This document shows, one piece after another, positions 46,001 to 58,030 of a stretch of DNA of 64,000 nt (within the stretch, counting starts at the first letter, position 1; every line of letters starts with the position of its first letter). The DNA comes from Hymenopellis radicata. Its lineage: Eukaryota > Basidiomycota > Agaricomycetes > Agaricales > Physalacriaceae. A model generated the notes under the pieces. It searched no databases and was not told the origin of the DNA. It saw only the letters and a program-made list of their open reading frames with translations. Made by a program: the position numbers and the translations under genes. Location: contig JADNRX010000024.1 of NCBI GenBank assembly GCA_015501595.1, positions 1-64,000 on the forward strand. Direction: 5' to 3'.

Positions 46001-46091
46001 AAATTGAAATCGATATAGGGCCACGTAAAGGTGCTATATTTACACTTGAAAGAAAATGCGCCACACTCCTTTGCTGGTAAGTACAAATACA

Positions 46092-46638
46092 CACATCGGG
46101 GGTATCAAATTTTCTGAGCTGAGAAAATTGTTCGGAAAAGTAGATTTACTGAGTTCAGAAAACTGAGCTTTCTGGAATTCAATCCCAGCTCGGAAAGTAC
46201 ATTTTTCTTGACTCAGTAAATATCTCAAAAAATCGAATTTTTTGAGTGCTGAGAAAATTGAATTTCCCAATATGGGATAACATCTGAGAAAATATAATTT
46301 TTTCAGAAAGTTTTGCAGCTGAGAAAATTCGATTTTTCAAGCCATCCAGCTCAGAAAATCGAATTTTCCCAGAAAATACAGAGAAAATTTACTTTTCTCA
46401 GCATTTTCTGAGAACGAAAAAGGCCTGAGAAATTTTTATTTTCTCAGACATTATCCCAAGTTGGGAAATTCAATTTTCTCAGCACTCAAAAATTTGATTT
46501 TTTGAGATATTTACTGAGTCAAGAAAAATGTACTTTTCGAGCTGGGATTGAATTCCAGAAAGCTCGGTTTTCTGAACTTAGTAAATCTACTTTTCCGAAC
46601 AATTTTCTCAGCTCAGAAAATTTGATACCCCCGATGTG
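46092..46638. mobile_element. Long foldback (palindromic) element, ~547 bp
   Basis: The left arm (46092 to about 46290) and right arm (about 46440 to 46638) are near-perfect reverse complements with a handful of mismatches. They start CACATCGGGGGTATCAAATT and end with its complement. The centre is itself rich in CTGAGAAAAT / ATTTTCTCAG units. A 3-bp ACA lies on both sides (46089-46091, 46639-46641), possibly a target duplication. No coding capacity. Best read as a foldback/MITE; a transcript would be a long hairpin RNA. Confidence 0.85.
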
Positions 46639-46793
46639 ACAAGTACTTTGAGTTTCGGCGAGACTGAGCTTGAGGGTATCAGATTAAGCAAGTGAGAGTT
46701 CCAGTATTAAGAAATAAAAGTGCTCAGTATTCACAGAGAGAACGTGACAACCCGAAAAATAAGTAGACTTCGCCTTCCTCAACATACTTCATT

Positions 46794-48863
46794 TCAACCG
46801 CGCTGTTCATCACACCCAGTCTCCAGCTCAAACGAGAACGTCTCTGAATCATACGCAAGGCCGCCCAGCCCTCCTAGAGCTTCCATCCCCAAAGCATGAC
46901 AATTCCAGCTGCACGACTTCTGCACCGGATTGAGTCCCATTGGCAGCGTGAACGACATTGGTGTACGCTCCGAGCTGTCATCGATACCAATCTCATATAC
47001 CGAGTACTCTTCCTCCACGACATACGACAAGCTGACCTTTGGCGGACAGAGCGTGAAATCGATGTCGCGAGCAAGAGTATGGTCTTCGTGTCGGCGAGCG
47101 CACATGACGTCGTGTGTAATGTAGTTCAAGAAGTGCACGTCGCGCGAGTCGACTGCTTGAGAGACGCCGCCGTTCACTGTTGACAACTTCAAAGTCAACA
47201 AAGAACCACTCGGAGGAATCATAAAACTGTAACGCACATTGACGCGCTTCCTGGTAAGCACGACAATTCTCCCGATGTCGACGGTCCCAGTCCGTCCTCT
47301 GGCATGCAGAAGAGCAATAATACTTGACGCCACATCCCGAACATCTGCGTGAACGACAGAGCCCATGGCTCGAGTCTGGATTTGAGCACTATTGACAAGA
47401 CAAGTGAGATGCCTGGTAAACCATTAGCGGCGAAAGACTGACCTCGTACGAATCACATATTGTCACTGGGTTGACCTTGTGTAACTCATAAAGCCCAACC
47501 ATCTTCTCAAATTGTTCCTCGTACACCTTCCACTGCTCAGTAGCTCTCACCTCCATTGTAACGAAGCGCATAATATGTCCCCGTGCTCTGATAGCCGCCT
47601 TCAAAACGGAGCGATAAATCAGATACGGCGCCGTGCGCACACAAAGTCGGCCACCGCGTTCACCGAAGCCTCACGCATAGCACTATCCGTCTCGTCCACA
47701 TGCATCATGACCAGCTGGTGCATACGCGCCAAGCTCAACACCGCCTGCTCGGTATACGCCTGCCTCGCAATCGCCGCCCCAAGCAAGTGGATAAGCCTCC
47801 CAATATGCTGATACCCCATCTGCACACACTCGTCGCTGACCACCATATGCGCCCGCTTCATCGACGGACCTGTCCTCTCAGACTTCACAGCGCGCCGAAG
47901 GAACTTCGACTGCGATATTGTGGCCATCATCTCGCAAGTCCAGCGCAGGTACCCAGTCTCCATGAAACGATTCGTGATGAGCTCTTCGGAGAGAAACTGG
48001 TATAGGCCGCGATATGATAGCCCAGGAAATGTGTGCAGTCTTTGAAATCCGCCTCAGAGACGACGTGGGCTTTGAGTACGATCACTGCGTCGATGACGCA
48101 GGAAAGGAAGAGGTCTGCAAAGACTTCGGGATCAGCGCAGAGGTTGTCGTAAAGCTCTCGGCCGTAGAGGGGGAGATCGTCGTAGTGGGTATATCGACCC
48201 ATGAGGTATCCCACTGCCATGAAACACTGACGCAGGACTGTTGTTCGCGAGCGGGGAGTGGAGGAGGTGCTGTGAAAGACTAACGGAGGAATAACACCGC
48301 TGAGGAAGAATGTTTGATCCTGCGTTCGCGTTCCATCAAGCGCCTCAAGCGCGATGATATATTCGAATAATCTGGGATGCGTTCGGGCACCCACGAGGGC
48401 GCAAACGAGAGTGGACACTACCTCGGCAAGATTTTCACGGAAGTCTGGCTCGCGCCCCGGAACGACAACTTCGACCATGATATAGGTGATCCACGACCTC
48501 AGGTATGGCATAATGCCAATGATGACAGTAGCTCCTTCCATTGCGTACTGAGAACCACTGGAAGGTGAAGTGGAAAGGCAACCGGCATAAATCGCTGTGG
48601 ATAGACCTTTAAAGATTGTTATAGCCGTGTTTAAGGGATTGTCTGGATTGTCCGTTGGCGCCGTTGTAGGAACCGAAGTTTGACCCACTCGAATGAGGAT
48701 GTCGGAAAACTTTTGCCACGCGCTTCGAAATTGAGCTGCACGTTCCGCTAAAGCGAGGAAATTCGAAGGAGTAAGACCGATAGAGGTAGAATCTGCGTGT
48801 ATAGTTTAGTTTATCCAACACGTCCGCCCAACAGTGACACTCACTCGTAGATGAACTCGTCAT
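46794..48863 (-). CDS. Large protein of unknown family, frame interrupted
   Basis: Start at 48863. A short first exon and a 53-bp intron lead to STSIGLTPSNFLALAERAAQ. A mostly helical ~480-residue region follows: SGSQYAMEGATVIIGIMPYL, VVSTLVCALVGARTHPRLFE, then ELITNRFMETGYLRWTCEMM and IGRLIHLLGAAIARQAYTEQ. After an intron near 47458-47370 a second region begins TRAMGSVVHADVRDVASSII and runs to 46794. The frame breaks near 48010 (one base missing) and near 47645 (in TGTGTG). A remnant of a relative lies at 31.6-31.8 kb. Not recognised; a hypothetical mushroom protein is all I can claim. Confidence 0.55.
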
Positions 48864-49950
48864 GGTCGCTCAAAGAAGAGAGATAGCCGTTACATAATCT
48901 GACCTCCTTCCTTCCTTCTCGGCAAGATCCACGTATACTGTGCTGGTGAATCAACGGAAGAATATGACGATCTTAGACTACATACCACGACGAAGTCCTT
49001 GATCAGAAGGTGACTTGTAGGCGCAATGTTGCTCGACGTGCGGACGACGTAGGTGACATTTGTGTTATTCTTTGCAAGCCTTGTGTCTATAACAGTATTT
49101 TGAATGAGACGAAGGGCAAGGCATCAACAAACGAACCTTGGGTCAAGAAGCGCCACGTCGCAGAACGATGCTAACCGCATATTTAAATGAAAGGTTGAAG
49201 ACGACAAGACGAATTGGGTGTATGTCGTCTAGAGGCAGAGAACGGAGGGGCAAATGCGATATGCTACAGTGACGTCGCTGCGGAGACTTGTGTACGAGGG
49301 AGCGCGACCGGTCGTGAAGAGTGCGAATATTCGGGCGCGAAAAGGCTGTGTATCAAGTAATGTTAATGAAGTACTGAGCAAGTCCAAGCGGAAACGCACA
49401 TAATTTCCCCACCGAACGCCAAGTTGTCGCTGGCCTGTATCTTCGTGTCCGAGGAGCATACAACGTGATTCGTTGGCTCAGCAGCGCGGCGCGCCTAGAT
49501 CTCAGACGACACAGGAGAAGATGGCGAAGCGCCATGGCTTAAACTGGGCGTCGCGGCCGTTCGGAGTGCCATGTCGGGCGGCCTGGATTCGCCATATGTA
49601 AAATCGTGAAGGTGTAAGGCCAAGAAAGACGCACTTGGCACTTCCACGGTCTCTGCCTGCATGCTATTTGTATCCCGCCTTTGATGGTCGTAGTTGGGAC
49701 GCCTGGAAAGTCGCTAGCAAGTCGTGGACGCCATCATTTTAAATAAGCCATAATTGGAGCCGGAGAGCGGGAAATGCGCGCTGGAGCAGGTGCTAGACGT
49801 GCCATGATGGCAGTTGCAGATCAAGGTGTTCATGACCACGTGCTAGCGTGTACATTTCTAAAATTATTGAACGCGTCTGTATGACATTTGCTACCAGCTG
49901 GAGATAGGACAAGGAGGCATCGGCGACTGTATGTAAATAGTTTTGAACAG
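48864..49950. other. Intergenic with a dispersed repeat piece
   Basis: About 49490-49860 resembles 34430-34880. Otherwise only short open frames are present, none convincing. Confidence 0.4.
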
Positions 49951-50561
49951 TACAGTTATCCACCGGCCAATGAGACACCACCAGCCAACGAGACAGCAGC
50001 CCCGGCATTGGCCAATAAATGTATTTGCATGTAAATATGGTAGCAGCAGGATGTTCATTGGTATATACTTGAATGCCAGCATGTTTTGGCAATGAAGCAG
50101 TCCTAAGAGCAAGCAGAATTGAGGAATTTCGCTCGAAATGAGACACTCCGAAATTTCTGTCCATTTTAGGAAGGTGTCATCGATTTCAACTCACCGCACT
50201 GTGAATCTTAGCTCTTACATGGCCTCTCACTCCCATTTTTTGCAGAAAAGTACTGGAACAGTGCCTGGTGGCTTGCCCGAGAGTATAAACAGTTGTCCTA
50301 GGCATGATATTTGCGTGCTGGACATGCCGCGTACTTTGATCCGAGGGTGTCTCAAACAAGCTTCCGAGGCCGATAAGGCATTTTCGAACTGATTGGTGTT
50401 TACAACGCTGTCCTCCACCCCGATAAGACTCCCCACATTATGAACACCTGTTCAATATGTCAATGAACAATATTGCCTCCCAAAAGTTCCGCAGAAGGTA
50501 AGGTAAATAATTTTATGCAGTGATCTAAATTGGCCGTCTCGTTGGCCGGTGGATAACTGTA
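49951..50561. mobile_element. Tc1/mariner-type MITE, ~611 bp
   Basis: It begins TACAGTTATCCACCGGCCAA (49951) and ends with the complement TTGGCCGGTGGATAACTGTA (50561). The inverted repeat extends to GAGAC on both sides, about 26 bp with one mismatch. TA borders with CAGT inside are the hallmark of Tc1/mariner targets. The interior has no long coding frame, so it would depend on a transposase elsewhere. Confidence 0.75.
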
Positions 50562-50865
50562 TGGAAAAATCCGCCACAGTTGCCAGTGAATGCCCTCGTC
50601 AGGAGATCAGGACCCGTACGAAATTTGTGCAACAACAACAATCGCTGGATATGTGAGTGCGAAGTTCATGGAGGTGCTGAATTGCTCCGGTGTGGATACG
50701 AGACATTATAAAGACAACATGGCACATGCATTGCGTGTTGGGACATCCAACAATATTTTTCACTAACAGGCTAACGATTCACACTAACCGCACTTTTGTA
50801 TATTTCCAGTTCTGTCCTGTTAGCGGGCTCGCGAAACACGAAATGACGATAACAATCACCTTCGT

Positions 50866-52258
50866 TCACTGCTGCTCGTGCATAAAGCTGAAATGTATCC
50901 TGTCCGTAATCGTTTTCACCCACATAAAATGCGTGTCCGGCTTATCCCCAAACACCATCATCTCCTTAATCTTCCTCATCGTCCCCAAAGGATTATAGAT
51001 TATCGGACCAGTACCATCGTCGTAACGACCTGGGGGATCGGCCTCAGTGACGATGAAGATCCTCACAACCATAGATTCCTGGACGAACGAATTGAGTAGA
51101 TCACCCAAAGTACGAAGGCTGAGGACATGTTGGTTCGCCGACATGTGCGTATAGAGGTCGTACAAGCCGCAAACGACGTCTAGCGTTTTAAGACGGTAGC
51201 TCTGGCCAGCTTGAATGATTGATCGGAGTTTGCGCGTGGTTCCTGAGCGCCTCCAGCCAGACCATAGAGAATATGGCCTGGCGGAATGAAATAACGACAT
51301 GAGGGATGCGGAAGATGGGTACGATCAGGCCTTCGACTGTGTCAAGCTCGACGTCAGACCGTAAGAGCGCGTAAGAGCAATACTCACTGAGGTTATACGG
51401 CGGCGAGATGAACAACAGCGTCAACTGATCGGCAAGGTAGCGCACCGTCTTCTGGATGAGCGGCCAACCTTTATTAGGGCTTATAATTGACTCCACCTCC
51501 GCGAGCACGAAGAAGCGACGTATACTCTTGTGCAGAAGAGATACCCGGCGGGTATCAAGTAAAAAAAGGTATGATCGCGGTCTGTCAGCGTAAGGTTAAC
51601 GAGACTAGGACATGTGAGTGCCCCGGTGATGCTCGGAGCGACCCCAGACGAGTCCGTATCGTTGGATAACGCGACATTCCTCAGCTCAAGCGAGGTGAGC
51701 TGCGGACATTCGCATAGGAAATAGTACAACTGCTTCACCGCGTCCCCAGCCCAACACGAGCGGTGCATAGACAACTTCGTCAAGCCTCAGGCGAGGGCAA
51801 GATACTCCGAACGCTTGCCTCAGGAACAGCATTCGTGGAACAATCCAGCCCATCCAGATGCACCTCCCGCACATTCGGCATACAGCGCGCAAGCTCTGGA
51901 ATCATTGGCGACAACGGTACGCCATCCCCCGGTTTCAATGGAGGCTCAGTCGTCGGCACAAATGCCACGAATGGCTGAATAGGCGGAATCGGAATCACAG
52001 GAGTATAAAACTTGTATTCCACTCTGCAGACGAACCTGCCTGTCCTTGGGTGCAGCAAGAGGTGGTCGTAGAGCAATCGGGAGTGGGCTGTGAGATCACC
52101 GCTTGAGGTCGTTTTGATAGAGACAGTGTGGTACAGATACAAGCGGCAACGCTCTCCGAAGACGCGAGCGCTTTGTAGGAGAGTCAACAAGGAGGATCTG
52201 TCGGTGGAGACGCCATCAACGAAGCGGTCGATGAGCTCTGGGGAAATTCAATCACGGG
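50866..52258 (-). pseudogene. F-box-like LRR protein, decayed paralog
   Basis: Collinear with the intact gene at 32.06-33.46 kb along its length. Frame is lost in the F-box itself (one A missing in GAATTTCCCCAGAGC near 52240). It is lost again after SVRSILPS (near 51785), near YLF (about 51530) and around 51240. Segments such as WAGDAVKQLYYFLCECPQL and PNKGWPLIQKTVRYLADQL remain readable. It must be inactive unless the indels are errors. Confidence 0.75.
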
Positions 52259-52551
52259 CATAGCACCTTGACGATCTAGCGTCAATCAACAATGTGAGGG
52301 CACCTGTACGATAGTGACAACCTGCCAGGTCAGGAAGACAGTGGGGGTTGCAATAAGGACGTAGCGTGTGAATTCTGGCCAGGCGCAGTGATGCATGCGA
52401 AAAAGGGTGCTGTAACGTTACGACAGCACTAGCTCCTAGCTCTGATTGAGTGGAGTTGCTTAAGACGCTCGTCGCTGAGTCCTGACTCCTGAGTCGACAT
52501 CGGGATTCGAGGGTCATGGAGCAAAAAAATATACTCCATCGCATACGATAA

Positions 52552-52624
52552 TGGGGACACCCAGGATTGAACTGGGGACCTCCAGAACTTCAGTCTGTTG
52601 CTCTCCCAACTGAGCTATGTCCCC
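52552..52624 (-). tRNA. tRNA-Phe: tRNA-Phe (anticodon GAA)
   Basis: The 73-nt cloverleaf has a 7-bp acceptor stem (GGGGACA/TGTCCCC), a D-arm AGCTCAGTTGGGAGAGC and an anticodon loop CTGAAGT with GAA. The T-arm is CCCAG-TTCAATC-CTGGG and the discriminator base A. No intron. CCA is not encoded, as expected in a eukaryote. Confidence 0.93.
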
Positions 52625-52859
52625 GGTGCCCATGGTTATACGCGTCCCACCAGTATACGTTCCATGTCTGGAACCTTTCTCGTTTCTCCCGCTCATGACC
52701 ATCCCTTTCTTGAACGACTGCACTTGAGATCTGCGAGGACACGACAAAGCATTTTGGGATACTGGATTCTCGGATAAAGGATGCTCTACGGCGATACGGT
52801 GTGTCCACCCTGGACTGCTCCCAGTAACGGCAGATGCAATCCAGCGCTTCGCCACGGCA

Positions 52860-53155
52860 GCGCCTGATTCACTTACAAGTCCCGCCAGCTAAATGCTTAT
52901 CGAAATGATTTAGATGCGCATCCTAACAGCTCTCAAAACTGCCACAGACGACCCTATCAGCTTCAGGTGGCGATCTTTAGTTGGGGAATCGCTTATGGAA
53001 ATGATTCAGACGCACATCCTAAAAGCTCGGAGCCGTATGGCAGGATCCGCGTCCATCGCCGCAAATCACTGGCGTAAAACTTTCTTTGTCTAGCCCAAAT
53101 ATAAACCCGACTACAAAAGTCTTCCTCGTGAGTCCCGTCTAACCCGTCACACCGC
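52860..53155. repeat. Short tandem duplication
   Basis: GCTTATCGAAATGATTTAGA.. at about 52894 is repeated as GCTTATGGAAATGATTCAGA.. at about 52990, each followed by TGCGCATCC/CGCACATCC and an AGCTC end. The spacing is about 96 bp. It lies upstream of the F-box-like gene and may be part of its promoter. Confidence 0.5.
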
Positions 53156-54495
53156 ATGCCAGAACTCCCCCAGGAAATCGTCGACGCCATCGTTGATGAA
53201 ATATGGGCATCCTCGTGTCCTACGAAGACGTCTACACTGCGCTCATGCGCTCGTTCGGCGAGGTGCTTCCTCCACCGCGCCCGGGCGCACCTGCTTCGCG
53301 AGATTCATCTGTACCATCCCTCTTGTTCACCCCTATCCCCCTGGCATGCAAGGGAGGAGTCAGACGGTCTTCATTGCTTGCTCTCCCAATTCCACGACGT
53401 GTTCATCCGCTCTTCCATCCCACTAGACTGCGTTGTACGCTCTCTACACCTGCATGGCGGAAACCCAGGAGGGACGGATTGGGAGGAATGGAACTCTGAC
53501 CGTCGGCTCTCAGACGTCTTTGCCGCACTCGGACGGCTTGAGTGTCTTACTTTTCGCTCTCTCAACATCGTCGGGGGCGATACTTTCGTTCCCTTGATTC
53601 CTAGCGTCACGCATGTCGCGTTCAACCGAGTATGGTCTCCCGACGCTAGAGGTTTGGCGCACTGTTTACGCCAATTCCCGAACATGGAGTCTCTCCATTT
53701 CTCGGCGTGCAACTTTCCAAGTGAGTCTCAAAAAGATTCGGAGGCGCTTGTAGACTTGGGCTCCCTCCGTGAAATGTCTTTGGACGATATACATTCTTTC
53801 GCTCTCGAGCCTCTAGTTTATCTGCTACGGCCCGCGCAATTGCAGCGCTTGAGTTATCAATGCAGTGCGGCGTGGGCGCCAGAGTATCCGGCTGCGTTGT
53901 CCCAGATTTCGCGTCTGGTACGTGCTTCCAAGTCTGTTACAGACTTGACAGTGAACATGTGTTGGCTTGTCGTTAACCCGTACGTCGGCATCTGCTTCCC
54001 GCTACCCATCTAATTCTTCCATAACTTAGATTTGATCTACCTCCTCTGTTACCGTTCTCCAATCTCACCTCGCTCAATGTGACCTTGCTCATGCATGCCA
54101 TAAGCAGCTTCAGACATAACACGGAGTCGATTCAATTCTGTGACGGACACTTGGTGTCATTCCTCGTCGACTCGCTCTCCGCGGATACAACATATTCATT
54201 GCAAACATTCACGCTGTCACTTCGCCGTGTATGGTACCCTCCCCATATCTCACAGGACCATGATCGTGACCTTTGGGTTCGAATTGGAAGCTCGTTGGCG
54301 AGCCCAGCCATGCCGTACCTTGCGCGTGTACGAGTTGTTGATAGAGATACTCGTCGGCCTGTATGGTTGTGCTCGAAGACGTTTCAGGATGTCAGGGAAT
54401 CCTCGGGGTTTGTGTCGCTTGAACAGCGGAGAGTTCTGGACATGGAGGAACCTTCCAAGTGGGAGAAGAGCGTGTCGCCTTGGTGTATGGGTTAA
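53156..54495 (+). CDS. F-box-like LRR protein, two exons, intact
   Basis: Start MPELPQEIVDAIVDEIWASS at 53156. F-box-like residues run to LRSCARSARCFLHRARAHLL. LRR-type segments follow (LECLTFRSLNIVGGDTF; FPNMESLHFSACNF; LGSLREMSLDDIHSF). A 50-bp intron (GTACGT...CTTAG, about 53980-54029) joins ..VNP to FDLPPLLPFSNLTSLNVTLL, and the frame ends at 54495 without breaks. Predicted SCF substrate adaptor; target unknown. Confidence 0.75.
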
Positions 54496-54955
54496 CGCAA
54501 GATTTCCCGACGAAAGACGAGAGTGGTAGCAGACTTTGAAAAGTCCAAGCATGCGTGCTGTGGCTGTTGGACATTAGTCAAAATAACACACGAACATATG
54601 TGAATGTAAATATCTGAAGACGTTCTGGAAGTCCTGGTTCACCGAGCTCCCCTCTTGGTAGATGTCCAACCGGTTTACAGGCCTAAGCCGAGCCCTACAT
54701 AGTACAAGGGAAGGAGGAATTAAGAAATTGGTTGCAGACGTTGACGGTTGAACGCCACTTGCGAATCTCGCGCCTCGAGACAGTGGTGGATTTTGAATAC
54801 TGGTCTGTCACGGAAACCAGCATCCATTTACCGCGACCTGCTCCGAAGAGCATATCACGAGACACCTCAAGAGCACGGGACACCACCCAAGGACCATACC
54901 GTCGTAGCATTACATGTAGACTACCAACCAATCATGTTAACGTACACATCACAAA
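54496..54955. other. Intergenic, nothing recognised
   Basis: Convergent ends of two F-box-like genes with no further feature seen. Confidence 0.4.
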
Positions 54956-56394
54956 CTATTGAATCCCATCCTCTTCGTCGTCCTGCAGTATATCAATCTC
55001 CAGTTCAATCTCCAGCCCATCCACTTGTCGCTCACACTCCTGCAACGCCAAAACATCCTCTTCACGAAGACCGCAGTACCCACCTGTTCCAGCGCTCACC
55101 GAAAGGGACCGCATGCACGAAGCCGTCCGCTCCTGAATCATCTTTACAAAGTGCTTCCCATCAATCTCCTCGACCAACTTGTCGTCCATCGGGTCCCAGA
55201 ATACACAGGCAAAGCGATTGACAGCTCCTCGAGCGCAGGTACAACTTTAAACAACCCACGCGCATTTCTTTGAGAGCTCGTCGAAAAACTCGGTCAAGAA
55301 CGACAGATCGCTGAAGAGGTCGACGCGGAGGCTGAATGCCTTGAGATGGGGTACGGCGCGTAGCACCGACGGCAGAGCGAATAGTGGGAACTCGTCCGCA
55401 CCCAGGGTGATATTCTCCAAGGGGGGATTCGCCAGAACAAGGAAATCAATGACGCTCTGCAGTAACGTTCTCCGCAATCTCGACCGGGACACCCAGAAAA
55501 AGCCAAAAAAGCGTGTCCACCCGGAAGCTACGCAGAGCAGGGCAGGACACATAATGCAAGAGGCGTACGCCGTAGTCTCTTCAGACATAGCGACTCTATC
55601 TTCTTGTTAACGACGACTTCCTTCTTACTATTAGCAGACAGATTCTTCGAGTCCACTAGGCAGGACATCGCTTGAAACGTGACGCTGGTAAGCGTCTCGC
55701 TGCTGCTAAGAATGTCGATGAAATCGAAAAAAAGCTCGCGCGCATCCCCATTGATCTCGATCACCACGGTCTCCAGGCAGCGAGCGGAAGGCAATGGCCT
55801 CATCCACTCTGCATCCATGCAGGATAACGTCAACTCTTTCAAGGCAGGAAAACTTTCCCAAAACTTGGGGTAATATGTGGGGTCGTCGTCGATATCCGGG
55901 AACCCGAAAGGCGCGAGGAATAGACAACGGAGTTTGGGGAAAGGCCGCCCCTGGCAAATCACGCCCTCACACATCTCATAGGGGAAAATGAGGGTAAGAT
56001 CGTCGCAGCGCGTCGAGACATCCAGGATCTGGGTAAGCGCTGGATCTGCTTTTAGAAAAGAGGCGGATATTTTCAAGGCAAGGTTGCCAGAGCGGGGAAG
56101 AACTTGGGCCAGGATATCAGAGGCGTGTGGTGTGGTCGAGAAATCTATATCTGTCCAAAGCCGGGGATCGTTCAAGATGGCCTCACGCCATCGATGGCAG
56201 ACATGCGTCGCCGACACGAGATGGTGGAGCCCGTACGGTGTATGGGATTCATCATCCGGGTCGGACTCGGACCCTACGAGAAACGATGCGATTGAGGAGA
56301 TGAGTTCAATGGGTAGCTGTTCAGCGAGGGAATTTCCGGGAGTGTAGGTGAGGGAGAGGATAGCCTGGTCGGCTGTGTTAAGCGCGGGAGACAT
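54956..56394 (-). pseudogene. F-box-domain LRR protein, frameshifted
   Basis: Start at 56394. LAEQLPIELISSIASFL with VCHRWREAILNDPRLW is a clear F-box start, followed by LRR segments (LKELTLSCMDAEWMRPLPSA; CLETVVIEINGDARELFFDF). One extra base in GAAGAGACTACGG (near 55605) moves the frame compared with the copy at 62.5 kb. Further breaks occur near 55253 (KKCAWVV then stop) and near 55195. The last segment (MDDKLVEEIDGKHFVKMIQE) ends at 54956. Confidence 0.7.
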
Positions 56395-58030
56395 AGTTCA
56401 ACACAAAACCGTCGGCACGGCTGTCAATATCATTACAATAAGTTGCCGTCGAAAGGGAGGAATTTAGGAAGAAACATACTTTGATTATGATGTCTGGAAG
56501 ATGAGGGTGGCGGTTGTTAGACGACAACGTTGGCTATTTGTACCAAATACATGGTGATCATATGACACCTTGTGGACGACCAACCATTGTTCGCCTAAAC
56601 AGGAAGGTCGCGTTATGCATTATCCACATTCACTGACGTGAAGTGGCCCACAAAATATCATGGCGACGTCGGCTATCCCGATTCCCATACGTGACCTTGA
56701 GGGAGTGGTAAATTATAGATCCTTGAACGACTCAATAGTTCAAAGCTCACCGTGAACGGTCATAATATTGTTGGGGCACCGCATAGTGATCCACATGAGT
56801 GATCACACCAAGTCGACAGAGAAGACGGAGACCATCGTTCGCGCACCTCATCCTCGCTCCATCAACGTAATACATACTCAATCAATGCTCGCGCGAATTG
56901 CTACGGGCCCGCAAAACCAAGAATCAAAGACGGGCTGTTCCACCTGCATCTACACGGCCCAGCGACGCCGTAGATCCCAGACTACGGCAGGCAAGAATAC
57001 GACGAGAGTCGATGATCCAGGATTAAGTACATGGCGGGGCAGAAAAAGGGAAACATTGCGATTCCAAGTATGGCGACCACGACTGCAAAGTCCCCTCCAA
57101 AGCAACCAGAGCGACGAGCTTTTACGCGCTCATCAAAAGACGAGTGCAATGGACGTACTCCCGGTGAGCACGGTCTGCCTCGGGTTCTCTTTGAAATCGG
57201 CGAGTAATTTTCTGTATTGTTAGCCTTAATTTGACAGTAGCCGCAGCGCCACGTGCTTACTCAAACCGAGCATTGTGTCGAGTTCCAATCGAGCTCGACA
57301 AGTGATTCTCTGTCCAACGTGTTATTGTTATTGACCTTTCAGTTTTCTGGAGATCCGAATGGTTAGAATCTGGGACTGGGAGTGAACATATCGAGCGTAT
57401 CGAGCGCACCTCTTTCTCTCTATTCGGATTTCCGGATCCTTAGAGTCAGTGCTGCTCTTCGGAGGGAGCGCACACAGTATAGCTATACTATATAGCCGCT
57501 TGCATCCGAGAGACGGAGGACGACGGCGCAGCCACGGTCTCAGGCGACTCTTGACGGGGTACATGTGGATGCCAGTCATTGCCTCCTGAAGGAGTGTTGA
57601 TAGTCGGTGATGGTATTCAATTAGGAGTCGTGTTTGTTTCGGACGTCGTACCCTCCCGCTTGGGCGGAAATGCCATCGCCCATGGCCTGTGCAGGATCCT
57701 GATCGTCGACGAGGTTGCAGCCTGGCCGTAGTGGGCGTACATCGAGGTGTAAAACTCCTGAACTAAGCGTTCACGGTGATGCCCACATACGCTGTGAGGT
57801 TGGGGTGAGCGGCTACTAGAACACGTCCATACGTCGTTCGGGCGCGATTCCTAGGTATGGGAGAGATGATTCTCGCAGCGCGAGTGCAGGCACTCATGGA
57901 ACCGTGGGTATAACTGCCGTAAGCCAGGTTGATGGCGTACTTCCCCATTTAGGCCCGATGGAACCGCAATGTAGAGCCACAATATAGCCTCTTGACCGGT
58001 CACCGCCACCATACAGAACTCTTGGAAAGG
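56395..58030. other. Intergenic with gene-like traces
   Basis: About 57150-57260 resembles 24310-24400, suggesting leftover F-box flanking DNA. A minus-strand stretch at 57948-57763 (IPRNRARTTYGRVLVAAHPN) and its continuation look weakly coding but I cannot assign them. Confidence 0.35.

Noticed and set aside
46040..46270. A 76-codon frame in the foldback arm
   Set aside because: It consists of repeated hairpin sequence (Phe/Lys/Ser-rich) with no sign of selection.
56768..57223. A 151-codon plus-strand frame
   Set aside because: Composition is random-like, with no motif, intron or homologous copy.
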